Origin: JBPBQZ01 sp050955105
Lineage (GTDB): Bacteria; Pseudomonadota; Gammaproteobacteria; Burkholderiales; Burkholderiaceae
NCBI GenBank assembly: GCA_050955105.1
Contig: JBPBQZ010000099.1
Location: forward strand, 1 to 22,100
Length of the DNA: 22,100 nt
Direction: 5' to 3'
Under the pieces are notes generated by a model that ran no database searches, was not told the origin of the DNA, and saw only the letters and a list, made by a program, of their open reading frames with translations. The position numbers were made by a program, and so were the translations under genes. Shown here piece after piece: positions 15,880 to 22,100 of the stretch; position 1 is the stretch's first letter; the number at the start of each line of letters is the position of its first letter.

Positions 15880-16779
15880 ATGGACTTCGCCCTTCTTCGG
15901 CTGTTCGCGACGCTCGCCCGGGAGGGCAACCTTACCCGCAGCGCCGAACTCCTGCATCTGACGCAACCCACGCTGAGCCTGCAATTGAAGCGTCTGCAGG
16001 AAAGCGTGGGCTTGACCCTGTTCGAACGCACGCCACGCGGCATGCGGCTAACGCCCACCGGCACGCATCTGCATGCGGCGGCCGAGCGGGTACTGGCGGC
16101 GGTGCAGGAATTCGAGACAGTAGCCAGCGGATTATCGGGCGCGGTGCTCGGCACGCTCAAGATCGGCACCATCGTCGATCCGGAGTTTCTGCGGCTCGGG
16201 CCTTTTTTGAAACGCTTGCACGAGCGTTATCCGCGTCTCGTCACGCACTTGCAGCACGGCGTATCGGGGGCCATCCGCCGCGAGATTTCGGCCGACCGAC
16301 TGGACGTCGCCTTCACACTGGGGCCGCGCGGCTTCGCCACGCTCAGGCAGCAGTTTCATATGCTGTCGCTGTCGCCATTTCTCTATCGCGTAATCGCGCC
16401 CAGCGGCTGGGAGAGCAGGGTGCACGGCCGCAGTTGGACGCAACTGGCCGAACTGCCGTGGATCGGTTCGCCGCCGGAGTCGGTGCACAACCAGTTGTTG
16501 AACGACGTGTTCCGCCAGCAGGGCGGCCTGACGCCGCGTTTCGTGGCGCAGGTGGATGTCGAGCCGTTCATGCTCGATCTGGTGCGCTCCGGTGTGGGAT
16601 TGTCGCTGGCGCGCGAGAGCATCGCCTTGCAAGCGGCTCACGCCAAGGGCATTGTGGTTGCGGACGCAGTACAGGTGGAAGCCGAGCTAGGCTTCCTGTG
16701 CCGCCGCGAACGTCAAACCGAAGCGGCAATCAGTGCCGCCTTCGACCTGATCGCGCAGATCTGGCCGACCAGCGCTTAA
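15880..16779 (+). CDS. LysR-family transcriptional regulator
   Basis: A 299-residue regulator of standard LysR length. The N-terminal winged helix-turn-helix spans residues 1-60 (LLRLFATLAREGNLTRSAEL, then QPTLSLQLKRLQESVGLTLF and RTPRGMRLTPTG). A linker helix follows, then the periplasmic-binding-protein-like effector domain from about 90 (GTLKIGTIVDPEFLRLGPFL). It is divergent from the five-gene hydrolase-dehydrogenase operon, and a LysR box lies in the 107-bp gap, so it probably activates that operon and represses itself. It is not evidently MetR or a named member. No ribosome site is visible before the ATG, which nearly abuts the operator. The effector may be the operon's substrate or a product; this is inference. 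Confidence 0.92.
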   Translation: MDFALLRLFATLAREGNLTRSAELLHLTQPTLSLQLKRLQESVGLTLFERTPRGMRLTPTGTHLHAAAERVLAAVQEFETVASGLSGAVLGTLKIGTIVDPEFLRLGPFLKRLHERYPRLVTHLQHGVSGAIRREISADRLDVAFTLGPRGFATLRQQFHMLSLSPFLYRVIAPSGWESRVHGRSWTQLAELPWIGSPPESVHNQLLNDVFRQQGGLTPRFVAQVDVEPFMLDLVRSGVGLSLARESIALQAAHAKGIVVADAVQVEAELGFLCRRERQTEAAISAAFDLIAQIWPTSA

Positions 16780-16785
16780 ACACGT

Positions 16786-17043
16786 TCAGCTTTCCAGCTT
16801 CGCACGCAATTCGCGGGCGGTTTCCAGCAAGGCTTCGTATCCCGAGCGGGCATGTGCCGGCAGGTCGGGGTCGCCGACGACCGTGCCGAGCGTCTCGATC
16901 ACACTGTAGACGATGCCTTTGGCCGCGCTCGCGGCAATATTTCCCGACGACATCGATGTATCGACGTGGACCAGCGCAGCGTCGAGATGAGCCAATTCGG
17001 GACGCTCGGCCGCGTCTGGCCGGCTGCTGGATTCTTCAGTCAT
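16786..17043 (-). CDS. Small hypothetical protein (85 aa)
   Basis: I do not recognise this protein. From the ATG at 17043 it has an acidic N-terminus (MTEESSSRPDAAERPEL), then LAHLDAALVHVDTSM, a glycine/alanine-rich hydrophobic stretch (NIAASAAKGIVYSVIETLG) and a charged C-terminal helix (SGYEALLETARELRAKLES). It has no clear transmembrane segment or metal motif. The frame extends to 17118, but the extra residues are arginine-rich and unlike a natural start. No good ribosome site is visible. It converges on the LysR gene with only 6 bp between them. Confidence 0.5.
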   Translation of the reverse strand: MTEESSSRPDAAERPELAHLDAALVHVDTSMSSGNIAASAAKGIVYSVIETLGTVVGDPDLPAHARSGYEALLETARELRAKLES

Positions 17044-17176
17044 GGTGGTAAGCCGCAATTTGGTTGGACACCTGCTGCTTATACACCTGCGCACACGTCC
17101 TCGGGAAGGCAAGGGCATCGGGACGGCGTAAGTCCATGGGTAAACAGCACGATGGCGTGCCGCGCGATCTCATGGG

Positions 17177-17190
17177 CATAATCAGCAGAT
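17177..17190. promoter_or_regulatory. Small inverted repeat in an AT-rich patch upstream of the DHA2 transporter
   Basis: TAATC-AGCA-GATTA starts an AT-rich island (17176-17205) in the 263-bp gap before the transporter. It is the most promoter-like part of that gap, but I can name no -35/-10 pair or regulator. The rest of the gap shows no gene. Confidence 0.2.
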
Positions 17191-17306
17191 TAACTAATTT
17201 CAATTGCGCAAGTTCGCGGCTTGGTGCGGCTGATGTGCCAGCGCGCGGATCTCAACGCAAGTTCCAACATAAGCTCCAGTGCGAGCGTCAATAAAACTCC
17301 CCCGCC

Positions 17307-18821
17307 ATGAATGTTAACGGTCCCCGCGATTTGCAGTCGCCTGACGTACCGCTTGTCGATGCACCATCAATTCGTCTGATCTTCTCGGCGCTGTTACTCG
17401 TCATGTTGCTCGCCGCGCTCGACCAGACCATCGTCTCGACCGCCTTACCCACCATCGTTGGTGAATTGGGCGGTCTCGAAAATCTCTCGTGGGTGGTCAC
17501 TGCCTACTTGTTGGCGTCGACCATCGTGGTGCCGCTCTACGGCAAGTTCGGCGATCTGTTTGGCCGCAAGATCGTGCTGCAGACGGCCATCGTGATATTT
17601 CTGGTGGGCTCGGCGCTGTGCGGCGTGGCGCAGAACATGACGGAACTTATCCTGCTGCGCGCACTGCAGGGCCTGGGCGGCGGAGGCCTGCTGGTGGTGA
17701 CGATGGCAGCCGTCGGCGACGTGATTCCGCCCGCCGAACGTGGCCGCTACCAGGGTTTGTTCGGCGGCGTATTTGGGATAGCCACGGTTATCGGGCCGCT
17801 GGTCGGTGGTTTCCTGGTCGAGCACTTGTCGTGGCGCTGGATCTTCTATATCAACGTGCCGCTCGGGCTGATTGCATTGGTAGTGTTGGGCGCGGTGTTT
17901 CGGCCGCATGTCGCGCACGTGCGTCATCAGATCGACTATATGGGCGCCGCGTTTCTGGCGGGGGCGCTGACCTGCATCATCCTGTTTACCAGCCAGGGCG
18001 GCACTATCCTGCCATGGTCGTCGCCGCAACTCTGGTTCACGCTGGCGCTGGGCCTCGTCGCCATCGTCGGCTTCGTCTATGAAGAGCGCTCGGCGCTCGA
18101 ACCGATTATTCCCTTGGGGCTTTTCAAGCAGCGCACTTTCTTGCTGTGCAGCCTGATCGGCTTCATCGTCGGCGTGTCGCTGTTCGGCTCGGTAACCTTC
18201 CTCCCGCTCTACCTGCAGGTCGTCAAGGGGTCGACGCCGTCGCACGCCGGCTTGCAGATATCGCCCCTGATGGGTGGCGTGCTGGTCACGTCGATCATCA
18301 GCGGCCGCATCATCAGCCGTATCGGCAAATATCGTTTCTTTCCTATCGGCGGTACGTTCCTGCTGGGTATCGGCATGGCGCTGCTGGCAAGCCTGCAGCT
18401 CTCGACACCGCTATCCGTGATGTATCTCTACATGATCCTGGTGGGAATGGGTCTTGGCATGGTGATGCAGGTGATGGTGCTGGCGGTGCAGAATTCGGTG
18501 GAGTTCAAGCATATCGGCACCGCCACGTCGGGCGTCACCTTGTTTCGTTCGATTGGCGGTTCGGTCGGCGTGGCGGCGTTCGGCGCGGTGTTCACGAACG
18601 GCCTGCGCGCCCGTCTCGAAAATACGCTGCCCGAAGGGACGGTGCTGCCGCGCTCGCTGGGGCCGCTGGCTATCCATCAATTGCCAGACGGCGTGCGCGA
18701 ACTTTATCTGCATGCGTTTGCCGGGGCGCTGCATGTGGTCTACCTGGCCGCGGCATGTGTGGTAGTCGTGGGTTTCGTGCTGGCCTGGTGGCTGCAGGAC
18801 GTGCCGCTGCGCAAAAAGTAG
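17307..18821 (+). CDS. DHA2-family (EmrB/QacA-type) drug-efflux MFS transporter
   Basis: A 504-residue transporter with about 14 hydrophobic segments, the DHA2 pattern. The family motif LDQTIVSTALPTIVGEL lies in segment 1 (residues 38-54), the motif A loop GKFGDLFGRKIV at 79-90, and the antiporter motif C region GPLVGGFLVEHLSWRWIF at 163-180. NVPLG follows, as in EmrB and QacA. It would export hydrophobic compounds using the proton gradient. No EmrA-like membrane-fusion gene is adjacent, so it may work alone. There is no Shine-Dalgarno sequence before the ATG at 17307, and the preceding bases are C-rich. It is followed by a short hairpin. The substrate is unknown. Confidence 0.93.
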   Translation: MNVNGPRDLQSPDVPLVDAPSIRLIFSALLLVMLLAALDQTIVSTALPTIVGELGGLENLSWVVTAYLLASTIVVPLYGKFGDLFGRKIVLQTAIVIFLVGSALCGVAQNMTELILLRALQGLGGGGLLVVTMAAVGDVIPPAERGRYQGLFGGVFGIATVIGPLVGGFLVEHLSWRWIFYINVPLGLIALVVLGAVFRPHVAHVRHQIDYMGAAFLAGALTCIILFTSQGGTILPWSSPQLWFTLALGLVAIVGFVYEERSALEPIIPLGLFKQRTFLLCSLIGFIVGVSLFGSVTFLPLYLQVVKGSTPSHAGLQISPLMGGVLVTSIISGRIISRIGKYRFFPIGGTFLLGIGMALLASLQLSTPLSVMYLYMILVGMGLGMVMQVMVLAVQNSVEFKHIGTATSGVTLFRSIGGSVGVAAFGAVFTNGLRARLENTLPEGTVLPRSLGPLAIHQLPDGVRELYLHAFAGALHVVYLAAACVVVVGFVLAWWLQDVPLRKK

Positions 18822-18860
18822 TGGTTCGCCCGCGCTTGGCCGCAACCTGTGTCGCTGCTT

Positions 18861-18879
18861 GGGGCACTTACCGTGCCCC
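18861..18879 (+). terminator. Terminator-like hairpin after the DHA2 transporter
   Basis: GGGGCAC-TTACC-GTGCCCC has perfect 7-bp arms and lies 39 bp past the transporter stop. Only TT follows, so termination would be weak or factor-dependent. Confidence 0.4.
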
Positions 18880-18958
18880 TTCAACAGCAGCTGGTCGCCG
18901 CGGCGGCAGTTCCAAACGCGGTGCGCCGCGTGGCCCGGCGAATGACGAGAAAAGCTTG

Positions 18959-19921
18959 ATGTTACGTTTGAACGCGAACCGATTCGCGCAGCCTGTTTAT
19001 GTTCCGGCCGAACTACCGCAGACCGATCAGCCGCTCGATCTCAGCATGCATGGCGCGAGTGACCGCGCCAGCATTTCGTCCAAGCGTTCCGCCAGCCCGG
19101 AGCGGAGCCACCTCACGGCAACGCTCGGCAACCACGGCGGTGAGCCTTTTCAAGCAGCAGGGCCGTCTACATCTCATCCCTGCGAAACGCCGGGGCGTAT
19201 CGTTGCCAGGTGCCGCCGCGTGTCGACCGAGAGTCGTCGACCGGCGGTAACGGACGCGACTGCGATGCGGTCTTGCGGAGCGCTCTCGCGGCGCTCGTCA
19301 CGGCACCTTGGCACGAGTTCGCTGCAGTGCGCGCCGCAGCCGGCATTCTTCGGCAGCAATGTAGAGCGCCTCAACCACGTCAACGATGCGTCGGGCGAAC
19401 TGCTGCTGAAGACTGTGCGGCAGCTCAACGTCCATGGTGCTTCCATCGTGGCGCGCGTCATCGAGGTCGACCTCGGGCTCGGCAGGCCCGCAGCCGCCCG
19501 TCAGTCGTATCGCTATCGAACAATCCATCTGGAGGGATCGGCGCAGACGGCACCTCAGCCGGTAGTGGTAGAAGATGTGCCGTTAAGGCGCGTTATGGCG
19601 ACACCGCGCGACTTGTTGAAGCATGCCGGCATAGGCGATCTCTTCGTGTTGAGCAGCAGCTACCCCGCCACGCCGGCCGGCGAGAAAGAACTATTGTGGA
19701 ATATCTATTCTCTGACGCTGCCGGCTTGGCGTCGCGGCAGCCGGTTCTTGATGACACTGCCGTACAGCGAGAGTCTGCGGCAGGCGCTGGAACCAATGGG
19801 TTTTGAGACGGAAGTGAAAACTGCACCGCAGGCCGCGTCCGACTCGCAGAGGCGACCCAGTGGCCTCATAGCGGTTAACTACCAAGTGCTCGGCGATTGC
19901 CGTTTGCTAGGTTGTCGTTAG
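18959..19921 (+). CDS. Unrecognised protein or decayed gene (320 codons)
   Basis: I do not recognise this product. The ATG at 18959 has GAGAAAAG just upstream. The N-terminal 30 residues (MLRLNANRFAQPVYVPAEL, then TDQPLDLSMHG) and the part from about 126 on look like ordinary folded protein: SGELLLKTVRQLNVHGASIV, DLLKHAGIGDLFVLSSSYP, then KELLWNIYSLTLPAWR and RFLMTLPYSESLRQALEPMG. The stretch between, about residues 36-125, is Ser/Arg/Pro-rich with no predicted core. In that interval other plus-strand frames read more protein-like (VSLFKQQGRLHLIPAKRRGV near 19140-19200, and LRSALAALVTAPWHEFAAVR near 19270-19340). So it is either a protein with a disordered linker or a gene carrying compensating frameshifts. 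No signal peptide or membrane segment is evident. If it is not coding, 18822-19981 is otherwise empty. Confidence 0.5.
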   Translation: MLRLNANRFAQPVYVPAELPQTDQPLDLSMHGASDRASISSKRSASPERSHLTATLGNHGGEPFQAAGPSTSHPCETPGRIVARCRRVSTESRRPAVTDATAMRSCGALSRRSSRHLGTSSLQCAPQPAFFGSNVERLNHVNDASGELLLKTVRQLNVHGASIVARVIEVDLGLGRPAAARQSYRYRTIHLEGSAQTAPQPVVVEDVPLRRVMATPRDLLKHAGIGDLFVLSSSYPATPAGEKELLWNIYSLTLPAWRRGSRFLMTLPYSESLRQALEPMGFETEVKTAPQAASDSQRRPSGLIAVNYQVLGDCRLLGCR

Positions 19922-19981
19922 CGGATGCCGTGCAACGCATTGGCGTGCGGCCGGCGCCGCTTGCGAGGCTGCGCCGCGGTC

Positions 19982-20884
19982 TTATGGTTTGCGCAGCCGC
20001 AGGATCAGGCTCGACGTATCCAGACGCGCGCCGCCCAGCGCCTGCACGTCGGCATAGAACTGATCCACCAGCGCGGTCAGTGGTAGCGTCGCGCCGTTGC
20101 GGCGCGCCTCGTCCAGGCAAAAGCCGAGGTCTTTGCGCATCCAGTCGACCGCGAAACCGAAGTCGAAGCGGTTTTCCACCATGGTGGTGCCGCGGTTGTG
20201 CATTTGCCAACTGGCCGCGGCACCTTTGCCGATCACTTCGAGAACGTCTTTCATGTCGAGCCCGGCCAGCTGACCGAAATGGATGGCTTCGGCCAACCCT
20301 TGCACCGCACCGGCGATGCAGATCTGATTGACCATCTTCGCCAATTGCCCGGCGCCCGGCTCACCCAGCAGCGTAACCGCGGCGCCGTAATGGCGCAATA
20401 TCGGCGCGACGCGCTCGAACACTGCCGCGGCACCGCCGCACATGACGGTGAGTTTGCCGTTTTGCGCGCCGGCCTGGCCGCCGGAAACCGGTGCGTCGAG
20501 AAAATGCAGGCCGAGCTCCGCCGCGCTCGCATGTAGTTCGCGCGCGACGTTGGCCGAGGTGGTTGTGTGGTCAACATACACGCTATCTGGCACCATGCCG
20601 GCGAAGGCGCCGTGTTCGCCGAGTGTGACGCTGCGCAGGTCGTCGTCGTTGCCAACGCAGGAAAGCACCAGTTCGGCGTTTTGCGCGGCAAGGCGTGGCG
20701 TGGTGGCCTGGCGGCCACCGTATTCGGCGACCCAATCGGCCGCTTTGGCAGCGGTGCGGTTGAAAACCGTGACGTCGTGGCCTGCGCGTTGCAGGTGCCC
20801 GGCCATCGGATAGCCCATTACGCCGAGGCCGAGGAATGCGATGCGGCGGCGGGTGCCGGCGGCTTGCGATGATTCAGCAGTCAA
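19982..20884 (-). CDS. Beta-hydroxyacid dehydrogenase (3-hydroxyisobutyrate/tartronate-semialdehyde reductase family)
   Basis: A 300-residue NAD(P)-dependent oxidoreductase. The Rossmann motif is IAFLGLGVMGYPMAG (15-29). The substrate motif is DAPVSGGQAGA (130-140), the catalytic lysine K183 and N186 in GAGQLAKMVNQ, and the C-terminal helical domain contains KDLGFCLDEA. The family oxidises 3-hydroxyisobutyrate, reduces tartronate semialdehyde or glyoxylate, or acts on related acids. FNRT after the second strand (41-44) suggests NADP preference, as an Arg follows the position where NAD enzymes carry Asp. The start is TTG at 20884, with AAGGA 6 bases upstream; no in-frame ATG precedes the Rossmann motif. 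It is divergent from the MarR gene. The substrate is unknown. Confidence 0.92.
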   Translation of the reverse strand: MTAESSQAAGTRRRIAFLGLGVMGYPMAGHLQRAGHDVTVFNRTAAKAADWVAEYGGRQATTPRLAAQNAELVLSCVGNDDDLRSVTLGEHGAFAGMVPDSVYVDHTTTSANVARELHASAAELGLHFLDAPVSGGQAGAQNGKLTVMCGGAAAVFERVAPILRHYGAAVTLLGEPGAGQLAKMVNQICIAGAVQGLAEAIHFGQLAGLDMKDVLEVIGKGAAASWQMHNRGTTMVENRFDFGFAVDWMRKDLGFCLDEARRNGATLPLTALVDQFYADVQALGGARLDTSSLILRLRKP

Positions 20885-21011
20885 GTTGATTCCTTGTCAC
20901 GAATACTGGTGAGGCTGCGTGGGAGCGCCGATGCGGGCCACTATAAATCGCCCGTGAGGGATCAACAATATGGCCGGTATACTCGTCGGCGCTGGGGTTT
21001 GGTTTGTCGAT

Positions 21012-21031
21012 CGATGCAGTAGTCTGCATCG
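21012..21031. promoter_or_regulatory. 20-bp palindrome upstream of the MarR gene (candidate MarR operator)
   Basis: CGATGCAG-TAGT-CTGCATCG has perfect 8-bp arms and lies 76-95 bp before the MarR ATG, in the 222-bp gap shared with the divergent dehydrogenase. Size and symmetry fit a MarR dimer site. TATCAT (21043-21048) just downstream could be a -10 box, though no -35 is clear. Confidence 0.45.
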
Positions 21032-21106
21032 CGCTTGTTTTGTATCATCGCCGCGCCGCGAATTGTTCGGTAAGCGCGCGCCGCCCTCCCGTTGCCAAGT
21101 TTGAGC

Positions 21107-21604
21107 ATGCACCCTTTCGATATCTACAAATCGCCCGGCCACCTGATCCGCCGCGCCAATCAAATCGTGGTCTCGCTGTTTATCGAGCAGACCGCCGATC
21201 AATTAACTCCCGTTCAATTTGGGCTGATGGCGCTGTTGCTCGATTCCGCCGGTGCCGATCAGGTGACATTGGCGCAGAAGCTGGCGCTCGATACGTCGAC
21301 CGCCGGCGCGGTGCTGGCGCGCCTCGAGGCCAAAGGCTGGGTGAAGCGACAGGTCGACAGCGAAGATCGGCGTCGCCGTTTGCTGTATCTGACCGATTCC
21401 GGACGCCGCGCTTATGAAGCGGTGCGCGGCGACGTGGAGACGGTGCAGCAGCGGATCCTGGGCCCGCTCGACGAGCAGGAACGCGAGGTTTTCATGCGGC
21501 TGCTGACTAAATTGGTGGTCAGCAATAACGAAAACAGCCGTGCGCCGCTGAAACTCGGCGTGCCGACGGAAGCAGCGGGTACGCCTGCTTCGGACACCGC
21601 CTGA
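21107..21604 (+). CDS. MarR-family transcriptional regulator
   Basis: A 165-residue regulator. The winged helix-turn-helix covers about residues 34-98: TPVQFGLMALLL, VTLAQKLALDTSTAGAVLAR (the recognition helix at about 62-73), then the wing VDSEDRRRRLLYLT with its DxRRR signature. Flanking helices form the dimer interface. The C-terminal tail (about 143-165) is disordered-looking. MarR proteins usually repress neighbouring genes until a phenolic or similar ligand binds. Candidate targets are itself, the divergent dehydrogenase and the FAD protein gene downstream. The ATG at 21107 is preferred over an in-frame TTG at 21092; neither has a strong ribosome site. Confidence 0.92.
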   Translation: MHPFDIYKSPGHLIRRANQIVVSLFIEQTADQLTPVQFGLMALLLDSAGADQVTLAQKLALDTSTAGAVLARLEAKGWVKRQVDSEDRRRRLLYLTDSGRRAYEAVRGDVETVQQRILGPLDEQEREVFMRLLTKLVVSNNENSRAPLKLGVPTEAAGTPASDTA

Positions 21605-21632
21605 AGCACCGACCCGGCCGCCGCCCGGTCCG

Positions 21633-21673
21633 CCCGCACCGCTCGCACCGCCCTCCGGTGGCGGCGGTGCGGG
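21633..21673 (+). terminator. GC-rich nested inverted repeat after the MarR gene
   Basis: CCCGCACC (21633-21640) pairs with GGTGCGGG (21666-21673), and an alternative inner stem pairs GCACCGCC (21645-21652) with GGCGGTGC (21663-21670). The two share bases, so only one can form at a time. It starts 28 bp past the MarR stop with no T-run. It may act as a weak terminator before the FAD gene. Confidence 0.35.
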
Positions 21674-21811
21674 TGAACCCTTATCACCTTTCGGCACAAT
21701 AGGAAGTACACTCATTAATGACTTGCGCCGTGATGGCGCTGGTGGCGTTATTTCGCGGGCTGTCCGGCACTCCTGGCGCCTGCCCGTCACGACACTACAG
21801 GACATTTCGAG

Positions 21812-22100
21812 ATGAGCACTGTCAAGCAGAACAATTGGGACCAGCAAACCGATCTGCTGGTAATCGGCGCCGGCGCGGGCGGCATGGGCGCGGCGCTGGT
21901 CGGCAAGCTGGAAGGGATGGACGTGCTGGTGTGCGAGCGCGGTACGCAGGTGGGCGGCACCGCCGCCACCTCCGCGGGTACGGTGTGGATTCCCGGCAAT
22001 AGGCAAAGCCGCGAAGCCGGCTACACCGAGTCACGCGAGGGCGCGCGTACCTATCTCGAAACGCTGATCGGCCAGCCGATTAAAAATACGCCGTTGCAAA
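21812..22100 (+). CDS. FAD-dependent dehydrogenase, 5' part (flavocytochrome/ketosteroid-dehydrogenase type, partial)
   Basis: The first 96 residues of a flavoprotein that continues past the window edge. The Rossmann motif DLLVIGAGAGGMGAALVGKL (14-33) is followed by E42 at the end of the second strand (VLVCERG), which would bind the adenosine ribose. TQVGGTAATSAGTVWIPGN (45-63) is the conserved loop of the FAD_binding_2 group, including 3-ketosteroid-delta-1-dehydrogenases and fumarate-reductase-like enzymes. AGGAC lies about 10 bases before the ATG. Being 207 bp downstream of a MarR gene on the same strand, it is a likely target. The substrate cannot be judged from this part. Confidence 0.88.
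   Translation, partial: MSTVKQNNWDQQTDLLVIGAGAGGMGAALVGKLEGMDVLVCERGTQVGGTAATSAGTVWIPGNRQSREAGYTESREGARTYLETLIGQPIKNTPLQ

Noticed and set aside
15858..17051. A 397-codon plus-strand open frame over the LysR gene
   Set aside because: The overlapping LysR frame has a full HTH and effector domain. This one is low-complexity and shifted by one base.
18822..18958. Extension of the 18959-19921 frame backwards into the transporter gene
   Set aside because: Upstream of 18959 the frame runs through the DHA2 coding sequence out of phase and reads as low-complexity residues. The ATG at 18959 with a nearby purine tract is the sensible start.
21203..22006. A 267-codon minus-strand open frame opposite the MarR gene
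   Set aside because: Antisense to the MarR HTH and to the FAD-protein Rossmann motif. Its Pro/Gly-rich tract comes from the GC-rich inverted repeat at 21633-21673.
1..22100. CRISPR arrays, insertion sequences, integrases, tRNA or rRNA genes
   Set aside because: I saw no regularly spaced repeats, transposase or integrase motifs, cloverleaf-like segments or rRNA-like sequence. A covariance-model scan would be decisive for RNAs.

Overview
The window is GC-rich, densely coding proteobacterial chromosome. The gene families and style (LysR and MarR regulators beside catabolic oxidoreductases, B12-independent methionine synthase, several MFS exporters, frequent 4-bp ATGA gene overlaps) fit a Burkholderiales-like betaproteobacterium. 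That placement is inferred from style, not from a marker gene. I saw no rRNA, tRNA, CRISPR array, transposase or integrase.

Layout. 1-2202: the 3' end of an unidentified gene, a membrane protein joining an HdeD-like domain to a papain-like domain, and a small VOC-fold protein. 2237-5540: metE, with an exact MetR-type box upstream, then an enoyl-CoA hydratase gene. Between them lies a perfect 17-bp-arm hairpin. 5818-9698: an EntS-like MFS exporter converges on a two-gene unit (HI0933-type flavoprotein plus a second MFS protein, ATGA-coupled). 9865-10224: an EthD-domain protein with a good sigma70-type promoter.

10271-16779 is the most interesting part. Five minus-strand genes form a tight apparent operon: HSL-type alpha/beta hydrolase, mandelate-racemase-type enolase-superfamily enzyme, a polytopic membrane protein built of two repeats, a gluconate-2-dehydrogenase subunit-3-like protein and a GMC flavoprotein dehydrogenase. 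A divergent LysR gene lies beside it. An inverted repeat of LysR type (T-N11-A core) is centred about 66 bp upstream of the operon's predicted transcription start. The dehydrogenase keeps the His/Asn catalytic pair and a C-x5-C-x3-C motif like that of [3Fe-4S] FAD-dependent sugar dehydrogenases. The usual cytochrome c subunit is absent from the operon. The duplicated membrane protein, with three histidines at matching positions in both repeats, sits where that electron-transfer partner would be expected. A plausible reading is an ester or lactone hydrolase, a sugar-acid dehydratase or racemase, and a membrane-anchored dehydrogenase acting on one carbohydrate-derived substrate, which I cannot name.

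16786-22100: a small hypothetical protein, a DHA2-family drug-efflux MFS transporter, an unrecognised 320-codon ORF of uncertain integrity, a beta-hydroxyacid dehydrogenase with a TTG start, a MarR regulator with a palindrome upstream, and the 5' part of an FAD-dependent dehydrogenase running off the window.
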